DNA from: Prevotella intermedia ATCC 25611 = DSM 20706
GTDB taxonomy: Bacteria; Bacteroidota; Bacteroidia; Bacteroidales; Bacteroidaceae
DNA: 64,000 nucleotides
NCBI RefSeq assembly: GCF_001953955.1
Contig: NZ_CP019300.1
Span: forward strand, 1,860,001-1,924,000
Direction of reading: 5' to 3'
The number at the start of each line of letters is the position of its first letter. The stretch's first letter is position 1. Both the position numbers and the translations under genes were made by a program. The notes under the pieces are model-generated. The model ran no database searches. It was given only the letters and a program-made list of their open reading frames with translations, and was not told the origin of the DNA. Shown piece by piece: positions 44,449 to 55,532 of the stretch.

Positions 44449-45447
44449 TTATTCTCTGTCCAATTTATACTTTGTAATATCGGTTCCAAACGTTAGATTC
44501 AGACTCTCGAGCAAATCATCAAGCTCTGAAAGCGATTTCTTACCAAAGTTGCGGAACTTCAAGAGGTCGGTCTTGTTGTACTGCACAAGGTCACCAAGTG
44601 TTTCTACATCAGCTGCCTTCAAGCAATTGAGTGCACGAACACTGAGGTTGAGGGTTGAGTCAGTAAGCTTGGTCTTAAGCAACTGACGCATGTGCAATAC
44701 CTCCTCATCGAACTCTTGGTTGCCTTCCTGGTCAGGATTTTCCAACATAATCTTTTCGTCAGAAAACAACATAAAGTGGTAGATAAGAATTTTCGCAGCC
44801 TCTTTAAGTGCGTCCTTTGGGTGAATAGAACCATCTGTTGCAACTTCAACAACAAGTTTGTCATAGTCGGTCTTCTGTTCAACTCGATATGGCTCAACTG
44901 AATATTTGACGTTGCGTATTGGGGTGTAGATTGAATCGATTGGGAGTACATTTACATCAGTGCAGAACTCACGATTCTCTTCAGCAGAAACGTAGCCACG
45001 TCCCTTGTTGATAGTCAAATCTATCTGCATTGAAGCTTTTGAGTCTAAATGACAAATCACCAAATCAGGATTTAACACTTCAAATCCAGTCAGATACTTA
45101 CCAATATCACCTGCTTTGAATTCGGTTGAATTCTCTACGGTGATACTAACTTTCTCATTCTCGAATTCTTCTACTACTTGCTTGAATCGAACTTGCTTGA
45201 GATTCAAAATGATGTTGGTAACATCTTCCTTTACGCCAGGAACTGTAGAAAATTCATGCTCAACACCAGCTATACGGATAGTGTTGATAGCATAACCTTC
45301 TAATGACGAAAGAAGGATGCGTCGCAAAGAGTTACCAATGGTAATTCCAAAGCCAGGCTCAAGCGGACGAAATTCGAATTTTCCGAATTGGTCGTTGGCC
45401 TCCAGCATCACAACTTTATCAGGTTTTTGAAATGCTAATATCGCCAT
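44449..45447 (-). CDS. rpoA: RNA polymerase alpha subunit
   Basis: A 332-residue subunit that seeds RNA polymerase assembly. The N-terminal dimerisation domain contains [33 protein letters not shown]. The C-terminal domain (about 255-325), with [38 protein letters not shown], binds activators and UP elements. It sits between rpsD and rplQ as in most bacteria. Confidence 0.98.
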   Translation of the reverse strand: MAILAFQKPDKVVMLEANDQFGKFEFRPLEPGFGITIGNSLRRILLSSLEGYAINTIRIAGVEHEFSTVPGVKEDVTNIILNLKQVRFKQVVEEFENEKVSITVENSTEFKAGDIGKYLTGFEVLNPDLVICHLDSKASMQIDLTINKGRGYVSAEENREFCTDVNVLPIDSIYTPIRNVKYSVEPYRVEQKTDYDKLVVEVATDGSIHPKDALKEAAKILIYHFMLFSDEKIMLENPDQEGNQEFDEEVLHMRQLLKTKLTDSTLNLSVRALNCLKAADVETLGDLVQYNKTDLLKFRNFGKKSLSELDDLLESLNLTFGTDITKYKLDRE

Positions 45448-45461
45448 TAATTTAATGATTT

Positions 45462-46070
45462 TTATTGTTTAGAGTACAACTCAACGATTAACTGCTCTTT
45501 AATGTTCTCTGGAATATCCGCACGGTCTGGTTGGTGGAGGAACTTACCGCTCTTGCTGTTTTCGTCCCACTCTATCCAAGGATACTTGCTATGGTTGAAA
45601 CCAGCCAAAGCTGCTTCAATTACTTCAAGAGACTTCGCTCTTTCGCGGACACCTACAATATCACCAGCCTTAACTGCGTAAGAAGCAATGTTTACAACAT
45701 TACCATTTACAACAATGTGCTTGTGATTTACCAACTGACGAGCAGCTGCGCGGGTAGGCGCAAGACCAAGGCGATAAACTACGTTGTCGAGACGACTCTC
45801 AAGACTCTGCAAAAGCACCTCACCTGTAATACCACTTGCTTTAGCTGCGTGGTCGAACAGGTTACGGAACTGACGCTCCAAAACACCGTATGTATATTTA
45901 GCCTTTTGCTTTTCAGCCAACTGAGCACCATACTCAGAAACCTTACGACGACGATTATTACCGTGCTGACCTGGAGGGAAATTTCTCTTAGCTAACACTT
46001 TATCTGCGCCGAAGATTGGCTCACCAAAGCGGCGTGCGATTCTAGATTTTGGACCTATGTATCTTGCCAT
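45462..46070 (-). CDS. rpsD: 30S ribosomal protein S4
   Basis: A 202-residue assembly initiator of the 30S subunit. The S4 RNA-binding domain is at about 92-155 ([32 protein letters not shown]). The N-terminal region lacks the zinc cysteine cluster found in some S4 proteins, so it is the zinc-free type. It is 14 bp upstream of rpoA. Confidence 0.98.
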   Translation of the reverse strand: MARYIGPKSRIARRFGEPIFGADKVLAKRNFPPGQHGNNRRRKVSEYGAQLAEKQKAKYTYGVLERQFRNLFDHAAKASGITGEVLLQSLESRLDNVVYRLGLAPTRAAARQLVNHKHIVVNGNVVNIASYAVKAGDIVGVRERAKSLEVIEAALAGFNHSKYPWIEWDENSKSGKFLHQPDRADIPENIKEQLIVELYSKQ

Positions 46071-46108
46071 AATTAAATTTGATTCTTTAAATTGTTAAAA
46101 AGATGTGA

Positions 46109-46498
46109 TTATACACGACGACGTTTTGGAGGACGGCAACCATTGTGTGGCAATGGAGTTACATCGATAATCTCTGTAACCTGAATACCAACAGTATTGA
46201 CAGCACGAATTGCGCTCTCACGACCGTTACCTGGACCCTTAACATACGCCTTTACTTTACGCAAGCCGAGGTCAAAAGCCACTTTAGCACAATCCTCTGC
46301 CGCCATCTGTGCAGCATAAGGTGTGTTCTTCTTTGAACCACGGAATCCCATCTTACCAGCTGAAGACCATGAAATAACCTGACCTTCATTGTTTGCCAAA
46401 GATACAATAATATTATTAAATGAACTATGTACGTGAAGCTGACCAAGTGCATCAACTCTTACGTTTCTTTTCTTAGATGTTGCTGTTTTTTTTGCCAT
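46109..46498 (-). CDS. rpsK: 30S ribosomal protein S11
   Basis: A 129-residue protein of the 30S platform. [39 protein letters not shown] and the C-terminal [19 protein letters not shown] are intact. Confidence 0.98.
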   Translation of the reverse strand: MAKKTATSKKRNVRVDALGQLHVHSSFNNIIVSLANNEGQVISWSSAGKMGFRGSKKNTPYAAQMAAEDCAKVAFDLGLRKVKAYVKGPGNGRESAIRAVNTVGIQVTEIIDVTPLPHNGCRPPKRRRV

Positions 46499-46581
46499 AA
46501 TTTTCTTTTAGTCTAAAAGTTTTAAGTATTTAAGTTTATGAATCTATAACAGACTCGCAACTTTCAACTCTCAACTAAATT

Positions 46582-46962
46582 TTACTTAGTAGCCTTCTTC
46601 TTATTAGCAACAGTCTTCTTCTTTCCCTTACGGGTGCGAGCATTATTTTTAGTACTCTGACCGCGAACAGGAAGACCATTACGATGTCTAACTCCACGAT
46701 AGCAACCTATATCCATGAGGCGCTTAATGTTCATTTGAATCTCCGAACGGAGATCACCTTCCACTTTGAATTCAGCGCCGATAATTTCACGGATTTTAGC
46801 AGCTTGATCATCAGACCACTCGCTAACCTTGAGGTCGCGGTCGATACCTGCCTTATCCAATATCTTTGCTGAACTACTTCGACCTATACCATAGATATAA
46901 GTCAATGCGATTTCGCCACGCTTTTCTTGGGGCAAATCTACTCCAACAATTCTTATTGCCAT
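46582..46962 (-). CDS. rpsM: 30S ribosomal protein S13
   Basis: A 126-residue protein of the 30S head contacting the P-site tRNA and L5. [23 protein letters not shown] and the H2TH-like region are followed by [25 protein letters not shown], the conserved tail. Confidence 0.98.
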   Translation of the reverse strand: MAIRIVGVDLPQEKRGEIALTYIYGIGRSSSAKILDKAGIDRDLKVSEWSDDQAAKIREIIGAEFKVEGDLRSEIQMNIKRLMDIGCYRGVRHRNGLPVRGQSTKNNARTRKGKKKTVANKKKATK

Positions 46963-47056
46963 TGATTGTAATTAATTAAAAATTTTTGTTTGCGATAAAC
47001 TTTGCAAAGTTACTCATTTATTATTAAGCAACATTAAGTTTACGCTTTTTTAACTT

Positions 47057-47173
47057 TTAACCCTGACGTAACTTGAACTTAGGGTTTTTCTTGTTAATAA
47101 CGAACAGGCGACCTTTGCGACGAACAATCTTGCAGTCAGCTGTACGTTTCTTTAATGATGCTCTTGTCTTCAT
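47057..47173 (-). CDS. rpmJ: 50S ribosomal protein L36 (zinc-free type)
   Basis: A 38-residue protein: [20 protein letters not shown] followed by a tail ending KFKLRQG. Only one cysteine (C14) remains of the CxxC...C...H zinc site of the standard form, so this is the C-minus type usual in Bacteroidota. It lies 13 bp after infA and 94 bp before rpsM in transcription order. Confidence 0.95.
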   Translation of the reverse strand: MKTRASLKKRTADCKIVRRKGRLFVINKKNPKFKLRQG

Positions 47174-47186
47174 TTTTATATTTTTA

Positions 47187-47405
47187 TTATTTGTATCTGA
47201 AAACTATTCTGCCTTTTGTCAAGTCGTATGGACTCATCTCAACTTTCACTTTATCTCCAGGAAGAATCTTAATGTAGTGCATTCTCATCTTACCAGAAAT
47301 ATGTGCTGTAATATCAACACCGTTTTCCAACTCTACACGGAACATTGCATTAGAAAGTGCTTCTAAAATTGTTCCATCTTGCTCAATAGCGGTTTGTTTT
47401 GCCAT
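47187..47405 (-). CDS. infA: Translation initiation factor IF-1
   Basis: A 72-residue S1/OB-fold factor binding the A site during initiation. [22 protein letters not shown] and [37 protein letters not shown] cover the whole fold. The 196-bp gap before it (47406-47601) has no ORF; map, which commonly stands here, is absent. Confidence 0.98.
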   Translation of the reverse strand: MAKQTAIEQDGTILEALSNAMFRVELENGVDITAHISGKMRMHYIKILPGDKVKVEMSPYDLTKGRIVFRYK

Positions 47406-47601
47406 ATCTTAAATGCTTGTCTTGTTAAATGTTATACTTCTTCAAATGAAGATAAAATATTTATCATCTTTGAGATTTGCAGGTAAATGCAAAATTGGGT
47501 GGTCAACCTTTAGCAGGATTACCCAACACTGAGATTGACCAACCACATTTGTATTTCATCTTCTTTCTAAAGAAATATCTTCCACTTTCTAAGAAAAAGA
47601 T

Positions 47602-48942
47602 TTAATATGCTGCGACAGTACCATTGCCTCTTGTATGACCAGAGTTCAAAAGACCGTCATAGTGGCGCATCATCAGATGAGACTCTATTTGCTGGAGAGA
47701 ATCAATAACCACACCAACAAGAATCAATAATGAAGTTCCACCAAAGAACTGACCAAATGAGTCTTGTACATTCAGTAAGCCTGCCAATGCCGGCATAACT
47801 GCAATGAAAGCAATGAAAACAGAACCAGGACCTGTCAATCGAGTCATCACAGAATCGATATATTCTGCAGTATTCTTGCCAGGCTTAACCCCAGGAATGA
47901 AACCATTGTTACGTTTCATATCCTCAGCCATCTGAGTAGGATTAAGAGTAATAGCCGTATAGAAGTAAGTAAATGCAACAATTAAGGCTACATATATTGC
48001 ATTATACAACAAACTCTTTGTGTCCATCAAAGACTGAAGTACTGGACTTGCGCTATCAGTAGAGTACTGAACGATAGCCAATGGAATAAACATCAAAGCC
48101 TGAGCAAAGATGATAGGCATAACGTTGGCAGCAAACAACTTCAAAGGTATATACTGACGCGCACCACCATATTGCTTATTCCCAACAACTTTCTTAGCAT
48201 ACTGTACAGGAATCTTGCGAGTTCCCTGCGTAAGAAGAATAGCTGCACACACAACCAAGTAAAGAATGATAATCTCAGCGATAAACATCACAAGACCGCC
48301 ACTAGTAATTGCCGTAAAACGACTGCTAACTTCTTGGAAGAAAGCCTGTGGAAGACGTGCAATGATACCCACCATAATGATGATTGAGACTCCATTTCCT
48401 ACACCTTTATCAGTAATGCGTTCACCGAGCCATAAGATAAACATAGACCCAGCAGCCAAGATTATTGAGGCAGATATCATAAAGACTGTCCAGTTCACAC
48501 CTGTTGCCAAAGCACCAGCTGCCTGTGTCTTCAAGTTAATCAAATACGCAGGAGCCTGGAACAATAAAATAAATATTGTCAGCACACGTGTGTACCAATT
48601 AATCTTCTTATGTCCACTCTCACCTTCACGCTGCATTTTTTGGAAATAAGGCACCGCTACAGCCAAAAGCTGCATTACGATAGAAGCTGAGATATAAGGC
48701 ATAATTCCTAAAGCGAAAATAGATGCTTTAGAGAATGCACCACCAGAGAACATGTCCAACAATGACATTAAACCGCCAGCTGTTTGTGACTGGAGTTTTT
48801 CCAACAATCCTGGGTTAATTCCAGGAAGTACTATAAAAGAGCCAAAACGGTAAATGGCTGTGAACAAGATGGTCACGAGGAGTCGCTTGCGCAAATCCTC
48901 GATTTTCCAACAGTTCTTCAGTGTCTCAATAAACTTTTTCAT
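47602..48942 (-). CDS. secY: Protein translocase subunit SecY
   Basis: The central channel of the Sec translocon, 446 residues with ten predicted membrane helices. The plug region follows GSFIVLPGINP. The motif MGIMPYISASIVMQLL (as LGIMPYISAS) and the cytoplasmic loop with GTRKIPVQYAKKVVG are conserved. It starts 4 bp after rplO, as in the spc operon. Confidence 0.97.
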   Translation of the reverse strand: MKKFIETLKNCWKIEDLRKRLLVTILFTAIYRFGSFIVLPGINPGLLEKLQSQTAGGLMSLLDMFSGGAFSKASIFALGIMPYISASIVMQLLAVAVPYFQKMQREGESGHKKINWYTRVLTIFILLFQAPAYLINLKTQAAGALATGVNWTVFMISASIILAAGSMFILWLGERITDKGVGNGVSIIIMVGIIARLPQAFFQEVSSRFTAITSGGLVMFIAEIIILYLVVCAAILLTQGTRKIPVQYAKKVVGNKQYGGARQYIPLKLFAANVMPIIFAQALMFIPLAIVQYSTDSASPVLQSLMDTKSLLYNAIYVALIVAFTYFYTAITLNPTQMAEDMKRNNGFIPGVKPGKNTAEYIDSVMTRLTGPGSVFIAFIAVMPALAGLLNVQDSFGQFFGGTSLLILVGVVIDSLQQIESHLMMRHYDGLLNSGHTRGNGTVAAY

Positions 48943-48946
48943 TTAC

Positions 48947-49393
48947 TTAGATTATAGTTGTGTTACCACCTACTGCCTTGATAGCTTCTTCGGCAGTCTT
49001 TGAGAAGGCATTTGCTTCAACATCTACCTTCGCCTTTAATTCTCCGTTACCGAGAATCTTAACAAGTACCTTACCATTTGTCAAACCAGCTTCAACCAAT
49101 TCAGCCAATCCAATCTTAGTAAGATTCTTCTTCTCAGCAAGTTCTTGAAGAGTAGACAAGTTCACAGCAAAGTATTCCTTATGGTTGATATTCTTGAAAC
49201 CACCCTTTGGAACACGGCGCTGAAGTGGCATCTGACCACCTTCAAAACCAATCTTTCTCTTATAACCAGAACGTGACTTTGCACCCTTATGACCACGGGT
49301 AGACGTACCGCCAAGTCCAGAACCTGTACCACGACCAATACGACGACGAGAGTGGGTTGAGCCCGCTGCTGGTTTCAAATTATTTAATTTCAT
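48947..49393 (-). CDS. rplO: 50S ribosomal protein L15
   Basis: A 148-residue protein with the glycine- and arginine-rich start [22 protein letters not shown] and the C-terminal L15 domain ([24 protein letters not shown]). Confidence 0.97.
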   Translation of the reverse strand: MKLNNLKPAAGSTHSRRRIGRGTGSGLGGTSTRGHKGAKSRSGYKRKIGFEGGQMPLQRRVPKGGFKNINHKEYFAVNLSTLQELAEKKNLTKIGLAELVEAGLTNGKVLVKILGNGELKAKVDVEANAFSKTAEEAIKAVGGNTTII

Positions 49394-49418
49394 ACCTTAG
49401 TTTTCTTTAAAGGATTTA

Positions 49419-49595
49419 TTAATCAATTACTGATACCAAATGATGTACTTTTCGAATCATTCCACGAATACTTGGAGTATCTTCTACTTCTACTATCTGT
49501 GAAATCTTACGAAGTCCAAGAGCCATCAATGTGGCTTTTTGGTCTTTAGGAGCGTTAATACGGCTCTTTATCTGCTTAACCTTTATTGTTGCCAT
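49419..49595 (-). CDS. rpmD: 50S ribosomal protein L30
   Basis: A 58-residue protein read from the ATG at 49595: MATIKVKQIKSRINAPKDQK, then the conserved TLMALGLRKI and RGMIRKVHHLV. It lies between rpsE and rplO, in the standard spc-operon position. Confidence 0.95.
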   Translation of the reverse strand: MATIKVKQIKSRINAPKDQKATLMALGLRKISQIVEVEDTPSIRGMIRKVHHLVSVID

Positions 49596-49613
49596 TATTT
49601 ATACCTCCTGTAA

Positions 49614-50126
49614 TTAACCGTTAAAAACTTTGTTCATACTAATACCACGTTCACCTGCAACAGTATAAGCATCACGCATTTGAGCAAGAGCAGCAATAGT
49701 TGCCTTTACAAGGTTATGAGGGTTTGATGAACCTTTAGATTTTGCAATCACATCGGTAATACCAGCACTTTCCAATACAGCACGCATAGCACCACCAGCT
49801 TTCAAACCTGTACCAGCTGCAGCTGGTTTAAGAAGTACTTGTGCACCACTATAACGTGTTTCTACTTCGTGAGGAACTGTACCTTTCAGAACTGAAACCT
49901 TTACAAGGTTCTTCTTAGCAGCATCCGTACCCTTCTGGATAGCAGCCGTTACTTCACCAGCCTTGCCAAGTCCCCAACCGATTACACCTTTACCATCACC
50001 TACAACGACGATGGCCGCAAATGTGAAAGTACGTCCACCCTTAGTTACCTTGGTCACGCGGTTGATAGCAACCAAACGGTCCTTTAGTTCTACGTCACTA
50101 TTTACTTTTACTTTATTCATTGCCAT
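49614..50126 (-). CDS. rpsE: 30S ribosomal protein S5
   Basis: A 170-residue protein involved in decoding accuracy. The N-terminal dsRBD-like domain has [34 protein letters not shown]. The C-terminal domain has [33 protein letters not shown]. Confidence 0.98.
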   Translation of the reverse strand: MAMNKVKVNSDVELKDRLVAINRVTKVTKGGRTFTFAAIVVVGDGKGVIGWGLGKAGEVTAAIQKGTDAAKKNLVKVSVLKGTVPHEVETRYSGAQVLLKPAAAGTGLKAGGAMRAVLESAGITDVIAKSKGSSNPHNLVKATIAALAQMRDAYTVAGERGISMNKVFNG

Positions 50127-50132
50127 AATCGT

Positions 50133-50477
50133 TTAGAATTTAAGTCCTCCTTCACGAGCGCCATCAGCCAAAGCTTGTACGCGTCCATGATAAAGATAAC
50201 CATTACGGTCAAACACTACCTGTTGAACTCCAGCAGCTGTAGCCTTCTGCGCAACAAGTTCACCAACTTTCTTAGCTTGCTCTATCTTAGCCATTTTCTC
50301 AAGACCAGCAGAAGAAGCTGCAGCAAGTGTAGTACCTGTCAAATCATTAATAACCTGTGCATAAATTTGCTTATTACTGCGGAATACGCTCAAACGGGGG
50401 CGTTCTGCAGTTCCGCTCACACTCTTGCGAATGTGGAACTTTATCTTTAGTCTTCTTTGTTCTTTCTTTGTTGTCAT
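50133..50477 (-). CDS. rplR: 50S ribosomal protein L18
   Basis: A 114-residue 5S rRNA-binding protein. [31 protein letters not shown] and [24 protein letters not shown] are the family blocks. Confidence 0.97.
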   Translation of the reverse strand: MTTKKEQRRLKIKFHIRKSVSGTAERPRLSVFRSNKQIYAQVINDLTGTTLAAASSAGLEKMAKIEQAKKVGELVAQKATAAGVQQVVFDRNGYLYHGRVQALADGAREGGLKF

Positions 50478-50498
50478 AATCGTAATGAATTATTAAAG

Positions 50499-51065
50499 TT
50501 ACTTAGCTGCAGCTGATTTACCAGACTTTCTGCGAATAACCTCTCCCTTGAACAAGATACCCTTACCTTTATACGGTTCAGGCTTACGGAAAGAACGAAT
50601 CTTAGCACAAATAAGACCTAACAGTTGCTTATCAGCTGTTTCAAGAGTAATAATTGGATTTTGGTTACGCTCACTCTTTGTTTCCACCTTAACTTCTTTT
50701 GGAAGTTGTAAGAAAATAGGGTGTGTATAACCAAGTGTAAATTCAACCAAGTTACCCTGATTAGATACACGATAACCAACACCTACCAACTCAAGTGTCT
50801 TTGTATAGCCTTCGCTAACTCCGACTACCATATTGTTCACAAGTGAACGATAAAGTCCATGGTAAGCTTGCTTCTGCTTGTAGTTTTCGATGTGCTGCTC
50901 ATCAACTTCAAAAGTGATTTGAGCATCTTCGATATTTACCTTAATAGAAGGATGAACATACTGAGACAATTCGCCCTTTGGACCTTTTACTGTAACAACA
51001 TCATCCTTTTGTGAGATTGTAACTCCAGCAGGAATACTAATTGGTAATTTTCCAATTCTTGACAT
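50499..51065 (-). CDS. rplF: 50S ribosomal protein L6
   Basis: A 188-residue protein near the factor-binding site. The ATG at 51065 (MSRIGKLPISIPAGV) is the conserved start; an earlier ATG at 51095 would overlap rpsH by 16 bp. The duplicated L6 fold ends with KIRSFRKPEPYKGKGI. Confidence 0.96.
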   Translation of the reverse strand: MSRIGKLPISIPAGVTISQKDDVVTVKGPKGELSQYVHPSIKVNIEDAQITFEVDEQHIENYKQKQAYHGLYRSLVNNMVVGVSEGYTKTLELVGVGYRVSNQGNLVEFTLGYTHPIFLQLPKEVKVETKSERNQNPIITLETADKQLLGLICAKIRSFRKPEPYKGKGILFKGEVIRRKSGKSAAAK

Positions 51066-51079
51066 TTCAAATCCTCCAA

Positions 51080-51475
51080 TTAATAAATGTAGCAAAGAAC
51101 CTCACCACCAATTTTCTCAGCAGCAGCTTCCTTGTTAGTCATTACACCTTTAGACGTAGAAATAATTGCAATTCCAAGTCCATTAATAACTCTCGGCATG
51201 TCTTTGTAGCCAGTATACTGGCGAAGACCTGGTGATGAAACGCGTTTCAAACTCTTGATAGCGTTCTGCTTTGTAACTGGGTCGTATTTTAATGCGACCT
51301 TAATAGTTCCTTGTGGTCCATCTTCTATGAACTTATAGTTCAAGATGTAACCCTTCTCGAAGAGAATCTTAGTAATAGACTTCTTCAAGTTAGACGCAGG
51401 AACTTCAACAACACGGTGATGAGCCATGATTGCGTTTCTGAGTCTTGTCAGATAATCTGCTATTGGATCTGTCAT
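51080..51475 (-). CDS. rpsH: 30S ribosomal protein S8
   Basis: A 131-residue protein binding 16S rRNA; its homologue is the translational repressor of the spc operon in E. coli. DPIADYLTRLRNAIMAHH and GLGIAIISTSKGVMTNKEA are conserved. Confidence 0.97.
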   Translation of the reverse strand: MTDPIADYLTRLRNAIMAHHRVVEVPASNLKKSITKILFEKGYILNYKFIEDGPQGTIKVALKYDPVTKQNAIKSLKRVSSPGLRQYTGYKDMPRVINGLGIAIISTSKGVMTNKEAAAEKIGGEVLCYIY

Positions 51476-51581
51476 AAATATAAATGTTTAATTAATCGGG
51501 ACTTCCCCGACAATATTAAAAAATCCTTAAATAATTCTATGTTATGAGCAATCTTATATGCTCATAACATAAACTGTGGTT

Positions 51582-51884
51582 TTACCAGCTAGCCTTCTTT
51601 ACTCCTGGTATCAATCCTTGAGATGCCATCTCACGGAACTGAATACGAGAAATACCGAAGTGACGAATATATCCCTTTGGACGACCTGTTATCTTGCAAC
51701 GGTTATGCAAGCGAATTGGATTTGCGTTCTTAGGAATAGCTTGCAACTTACGAGCTGCCTCATATGCTTCAGCAGGGTCTTCAGTTGTAGCGATAATCTT
51801 CTTCAAAGCTGCACGCTTCTCTGCATAACGAGCTACTAACTTCGCACGCTTAACTTCGCGAGCTTTCATTGATTCTTTTGCCAT
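51582..51884 (-). CDS. rpsN: 30S ribosomal protein S14 (zinc-free long type)
   Basis: A 100-residue protein of the long type without the CxxC zinc pairs. [42 protein letters not shown] is the conserved C terminus. Confidence 0.97.
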   Translation of the reverse strand: MAKESMKAREVKRAKLVARYAEKRAALKKIIATTEDPAEAYEAARKLQAIPKNANPIRLHNRCKITGRPKGYIRHFGISRIQFREMASQGLIPGVKKASW

Positions 51885-51889
51885 ATCTC

Positions 51890-52444
51890 TTAATCGTTTT
51901 TAGCGTTCTTAAATGGAAGTCCGAATGCTTTAAGGATTGCGTAACCTTCCTCATCAGTCTGTGCTGATGTAACGAAAGTAATATTCAAACCTTGAATGCG
52001 GTCCACTTGATCAATGTTTATCTCTGGGAAGATAATCTGTTCGGTAATACCCAATGTGTAGTTACCGCGACCATCAAACTTACTCTCAATACCTTTGAAG
52101 TCACGGATACGAGGTAATGACACACGTACAAGCTTCTCTAAAAACTCATACATACGTTCACGACGCAATGTTACCATAACACCAATAGGCATCTTCTTAC
52201 GAAGTTTAAAGTTAGCTATATCTTTCCTTGAATAGGTTGCTACTGCCTTCTGACCAGTGATAGCTGTAATCTCATTGATTGCAACTTCAATAATCTTCTT
52301 GTCCTGAGTTGCATCACCCAAACCTTGGTTGATAACAATCTTCTTCAAGACTGGGATCTGCATTGCAGAAGTGTAATTGAATTGCTTTTGTAGAGCTGGA
52401 GCTATTTGCTCTTTATACTCTTTCTTTAATTTTGCTGTATTCAT
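51890..52444 (-). CDS. rplE: 50S ribosomal protein L5
   Basis: A 184-residue 5S rRNA-binding protein contacting the P-site t[45 protein letters not shown] and [10 protein letters not shown] are diagnostic. Confidence 0.98.
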   Translation of the reverse strand: MNTAKLKKEYKEQIAPALQKQFNYTSAMQIPVLKKIVINQGLGDATQDKKIIEVAINEITAITGQKAVATYSRKDIANFKLRKKMPIGVMVTLRRERMYEFLEKLVRVSLPRIRDFKGIESKFDGRGNYTLGITEQIIFPEINIDQVDRIQGLNITFVTSAQTDEEGYAILKAFGLPFKNAKND

Positions 52445-52761
52445 TACTTAATTACCTCCCCTGACTTTTTAGCGATACGCTTCACAGTCTTTCCCTCACG
52501 CTCAATTTTGATACGTGTTGGTTTACCGCTTTTCGGATCGATAAGACTAACATTTGAGATGTGAATAGGTGCTTCTTGCTTCACAATACCACCTTGTGGA
52601 TTTGCTGCAGACGGCTTTGTACTCTTTGAAACCATATTGATTCCTTCAACCAGTACGCGTTCTTTGTCAACGAGAACTTTGAGCACTTTACCACTTCTGC
52701 CCTTGTCAGAGCCAGCAAGTACGATAACTTGATCGTCTTTCTTAATATGGAATTTTGCCAT
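52444..52761 (-). CDS. rplX: 50S ribosomal protein L24
   Basis: A 105-residue assembly initiator with a KOW motif ([21 protein letters not shown]). I chose the ATG at 52761 ([12 protein letters not shown]), which matches homologues. An in-frame ATG at 52782 overlaps the rplN stop by one base and would add seven residues, so coupled initiation there cannot be excluded. Its end overlaps the rplE start by one base. Confidence 0.93.
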   Translation of the reverse strand: MAKFHIKKDDQVIVLAGSDKGRSGKVLKVLVDKERVLVEGINMVSKSTKPSAANPQGGIVKQEAPIHISNVSLIDPKSGKPTRIKIEREGKTVKRIAKKSGEVIK

Positions 52762-52781
52762 TTTACTTTTCGTTTTAATCA

Positions 52782-53147
52782 TTAAAGAACCTCAGGTGCC
52801 AAAGAAACGACTTTCATATTTACTGCACGAAGCTCACGAGCCACAGGGCCAAAAATACGGCTACCACGAAGTTCGCCAGCGTTGTTCAGCAATACACAAG
52901 CATTATCATCGAAACGAATGTATGAACCATCAGCACGACGGATTTCTTTCTTTGTGCGTACTATCAAAGCTTTTGACACTGCACCTTTTTTAATATCACT
53001 TGATGGGATGACGTTCTGCACTGCAACTACGATAACGTCACCAACACTTGCATAACGACGGCGTGTACCACCAAGTACACGAATACATTTTGCCTCACGT
53101 GCACCGCTGTTATCACATACTGTAAGTTTTGATTCTGACTGTATCAT
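52782..53147 (-). CDS. rplN: 50S ribosomal protein L14
   Basis: A 121-residue protein at the subunit interface. [20 protein letters not shown], the [12 protein letters not shown] block and [13 protein letters not shown] are conserved. Confidence 0.98.
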   Translation of the reverse strand: MIQSESKLTVCDNSGAREAKCIRVLGGTRRRYASVGDVIVVAVQNVIPSSDIKKGAVSKALIVRTKKEIRRADGSYIRFDDNACVLLNNAGELRGSRIFGPVARELRAVNMKVVSLAPEVL

Positions 53148-53149
53148 AA

Positions 53150-53407
53150 TTACTTAGCTTTTTCTACTATTTGAACTAATCTCCATCTTTTTGTTCTACT
53201 CAAAGGACGAGTTTCCATTATCATTACTGTATCACCGATATTGGCCTCATTCTTTTCATCGTGAACATGGTATTTCTTTGTCTTTTGGACAAACTTACCA
53301 TATATAGGGTGCTTCTCTTTAAATTTAGCAGCAATAACAATGGTTTTATCCATTTTATTACTCGTTACGACACCCTGTCTTACTTTTCTTAAATTTCTTG
53401 TTTCCAT
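53150..53407 (-). CDS. rpsQ: 30S ribosomal protein S17
   Basis: An 85-residue OB-fold protein of the 30S body. The ATG at 53407 ([12 protein letters not shown]) is the conserved start; an ATG nine bases earlier (53416) lies directly after the rpmC stop. [20 protein letters not shown] is the signature region. Confidence 0.94.
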   Translation of the reverse strand: METRNLRKVRQGVVTSNKMDKTIVIAAKFKEKHPIYGKFVQKTKKYHVHDEKNEANIGDTVMIMETRPLSRTKRWRLVQIVEKAK

Positions 53408-53418
53408 CTGAACCATTA

Positions 53419-53613
53419 TTATTTATTAAGTTCTCTTTGACGAAGTTCAGTTTTCATACGTGCTATATCACGACGAGCAGCCTTAATCTGTGATGGATTC
53501 TCAAGAGGAGTGATCTGATGGTTCAGCTTCATTTTATCAAGAGCTGTTTCAGCATTCTCTATCTTTTCTACCAATTCCTTGGTATCAAGTTGTTTAACTT
53601 CTTTAATCTTCAT
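53419..53613 (-). CDS. rpmC: 50S ribosomal protein L29
   Basis: A 64-residue two-helix protein near the exit tunnel: the [20 protein letters not shown] start and [20 protein letters not shown] end fit the family. Confidence 0.96.
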   Translation of the reverse strand: MKIKEVKQLDTKELVEKIENAETALDKMKLNHQITPLENPSQIKAARRDIARMKTELRQRELNK

Positions 53614-53618
53614 CTTCT

Positions 53619-54047
53619 TTAAGCGTTTTTATCGTAATCACGTCTAACAATAAACTTAGTCTTTACAGGTAGCTTCTGTGCTGCAAGGCGAAGTGCCTCT
53701 TTAGCGATGTCAAAGCTTACACCTTCTACTTCAAAGAGGATACGACCTGGGGTAACTGGTGCCACCCAACCTGCAGGGTCACCTTTACCCTTACCCATAC
53801 GCACGTCAGCAGGTTTGCGAGTGATAGGTTTATCAGGGAATATTCTAATCCAGACTTGACCTTGACGGTTCATATAGCGGTTTACGGCTATACGAGCAGC
53901 CTCAATCTGTCGGCTGTCAATCCACTTTGGCTCAAGAGTCTTGATACCAAAGGAACCAAAAGCTAACTGTGTACCTCTGTGAGCGTTTCCTTTATTACCA
54001 CGCCCATCTTGAGGTCTTCTATATTTTACTCTTTTTGGCTGTAACAT
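53619..54047 (-). CDS. rplP: 50S ribosomal protein L16
   Basis: A 142-residue protein organising the A-site region. [31 protein letters not shown] and [25 protein letters not shown] are diagnostic. Confidence 0.98.
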   Translation of the reverse strand: MLQPKRVKYRRPQDGRGNKGNAHRGTQLAFGSFGIKTLEPKWIDSRQIEAARIAVNRYMNRQGQVWIRIFPDKPITRKPADVRMGKGKGDPAGWVAPVTPGRILFEVEGVSFDIAKEALRLAAQKLPVKTKFIVRRDYDKNA

Positions 54048-54061
54048 GATAGCTTTTACTT

Positions 54062-54793
54062 TTAACGGTTATTGTTTCTTCTACGATTACCACGTCCAGA
54101 GCGAGCACCACTATTATTCGAGCGTCCATTGCTCTTTTCCTGGGTAAAGTTTGGTGTCAAGTCTACCTTGTTGTACACTTCACCACGGCAAATCCATACC
54201 TTGATACCCAAGAGACCTACTTTTGTAAGAGCCTCTGTTTGACAATAATCGATGTCTGCACGGAATGTATGAAGAGGGGTACGACCTTCCTTAAACATTT
54301 CCTTACGTGCCATTTCGGCACCATTCAGACGACCTGTAATTTGAACTTTAATACCTTCTGCACCTGCACGCATTGTGTTAGCAACAGCCATCTTAATAGC
54401 ACGACGATATGCTATCTTGCCTTCTACTTGGCGCGCAATATTAGTACCTACGATATTTGCATCGAGTTCAGGTTTCTTCACTTCGAAGATATTGATTTGA
54501 ATTTCTTTCTTGAAAAGATTCTTCAATTCTTCTTTAAGCTTATCAACATCCTGACCACCTTTACCAATGACAATACCCGGACGGGCTGTACAAATAGTAA
54601 TGGTAACGAGTTTCAATGTACGCTCGATGACGATGCGTGAAACGCTTGCCTTTTCGAGACGCTTGTTCAAGTATGTACGAATCTTCTTATCCTCCAAGAG
54701 GTTGTCTCCGAAGTCCTTACCACCGAACCAATTTGATTCCCAACCGCGGATAATACCTAAACGATTGCTTATTGGATTAACTTTCTGTCCCAT
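54062..54793 (-). CDS. rpsC: 30S ribosomal protein S3
   Basis: A 243-residue protein of the mRNA entry channel. The KH domain has [21 protein letters not shown]. The C-terminal domain has [26 protein letters not shown]. The extreme C terminus is a short Asn/Arg/Gly-rich tail ([22 protein letters not shown]) seen in Bacteroidota. Confidence 0.97.
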   Translation of the reverse strand: MGQKVNPISNRLGIIRGWESNWFGGKDFGDNLLEDKKIRTYLNKRLEKASVSRIVIERTLKLVTITICTARPGIVIGKGGQDVDKLKEELKNLFKKEIQINIFEVKKPELDANIVGTNIARQVEGKIAYRRAIKMAVANTMRAGAEGIKVQITGRLNGAEMARKEMFKEGRTPLHTFRADIDYCQTEALTKVGLLGIKVWICRGEVYNKVDLTPNFTQEKSNGRSNNSGARSGRGNRRRNNNR

Positions 54794-54801
54794 TCTACTA
54801 T

Positions 54802-55212
54802 TTATTTATCATTGTTAGCGTCAGCCTTTGAATCTACGAAAAGGGTGACGTGGTTAGAACGTTTACGAATTCTGTAGCCGCGACCCTGTGGTGCAGGGCG
54901 CATACGCTTCATTGTAACACCTTCATCAACGAAGATTCTAGAGATATAAAGTTCACCGTCTTCAGCTTTGCGGTCATTCTTTGTTTCCCAGTTAGCAATA
55001 GCTGAGCGCAAAAGTTTCTCAACATTCTGAGCAGCTGCCTTCTTTGAGAACCTTAGTACGCCTAAGGCGCGATTTACTTCCATCCCACGTACCATATCCA
55101 CAACATAGCGCATTTTACGTGGAGAAGAAGGGCAGTCCTTGAGCTTTGCAAAATACTGGCTTTTGAGGGCTTGTTTACGTTCCTCAGCCTTTATATGTTT
55201 TCTTGCTCCCAT
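54802..55212 (-). CDS. rplV: 50S ribosomal protein L22
   Basis: A 136-residue protein lining the exit tunnel. [32 protein letters not shown] and the loop and tail [24 protein letters not shown] are present. Confidence 0.97.
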   Translation of the reverse strand: MGARKHIKAEERKQALKSQYFAKLKDCPSSPRKMRYVVDMVRGMEVNRALGVLRFSKKAAAQNVEKLLRSAIANWETKNDRKAEDGELYISRIFVDEGVTMKRMRPAPQGRGYRIRKRSNHVTLFVDSKADANNDK

Positions 55213-55243
55213 TATATTTATCTTTTCTAAGGGTTATGACCTG

Positions 55244-55510
55244 TTACTTTCTATTACCAGAGTGTCCACCAAAACGGCGTGTAGGGCTGAACTCTCCGAG
55301 CTTGTGACCTACCATATTCTCAGTAATGTAAACAGGGATAAATTTATTTCCGTTATGAACTGCAACAGTGTGACCCACAAATTCTGGGGAAATCATTGAT
55401 GCTCTGGCCCATGTTTTTACAACATTCTTCTTACCACTCTCATTCATAGCTAGAATTTTCTTCTCGAGCGATACGTTGATGTATGGACCTTTTTTTAATG
55501 AACGACTCAT
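55244..55510 (-). CDS. rpsS: 30S ribosomal protein S19
   Basis: An 88-residue protein of the 30S head. [57 protein letters not shown] are diagnostic. Confidence 0.98.
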   Translation of the reverse strand: MSRSLKKGPYINVSLEKKILAMNESGKKNVVKTWARASMISPEFVGHTVAVHNGNKFIPVYITENMVGHKLGEFSPTRRFGGHSGNRK

Positions 55511-55532
55511 AATTTACTCTTAATTACTTTGT

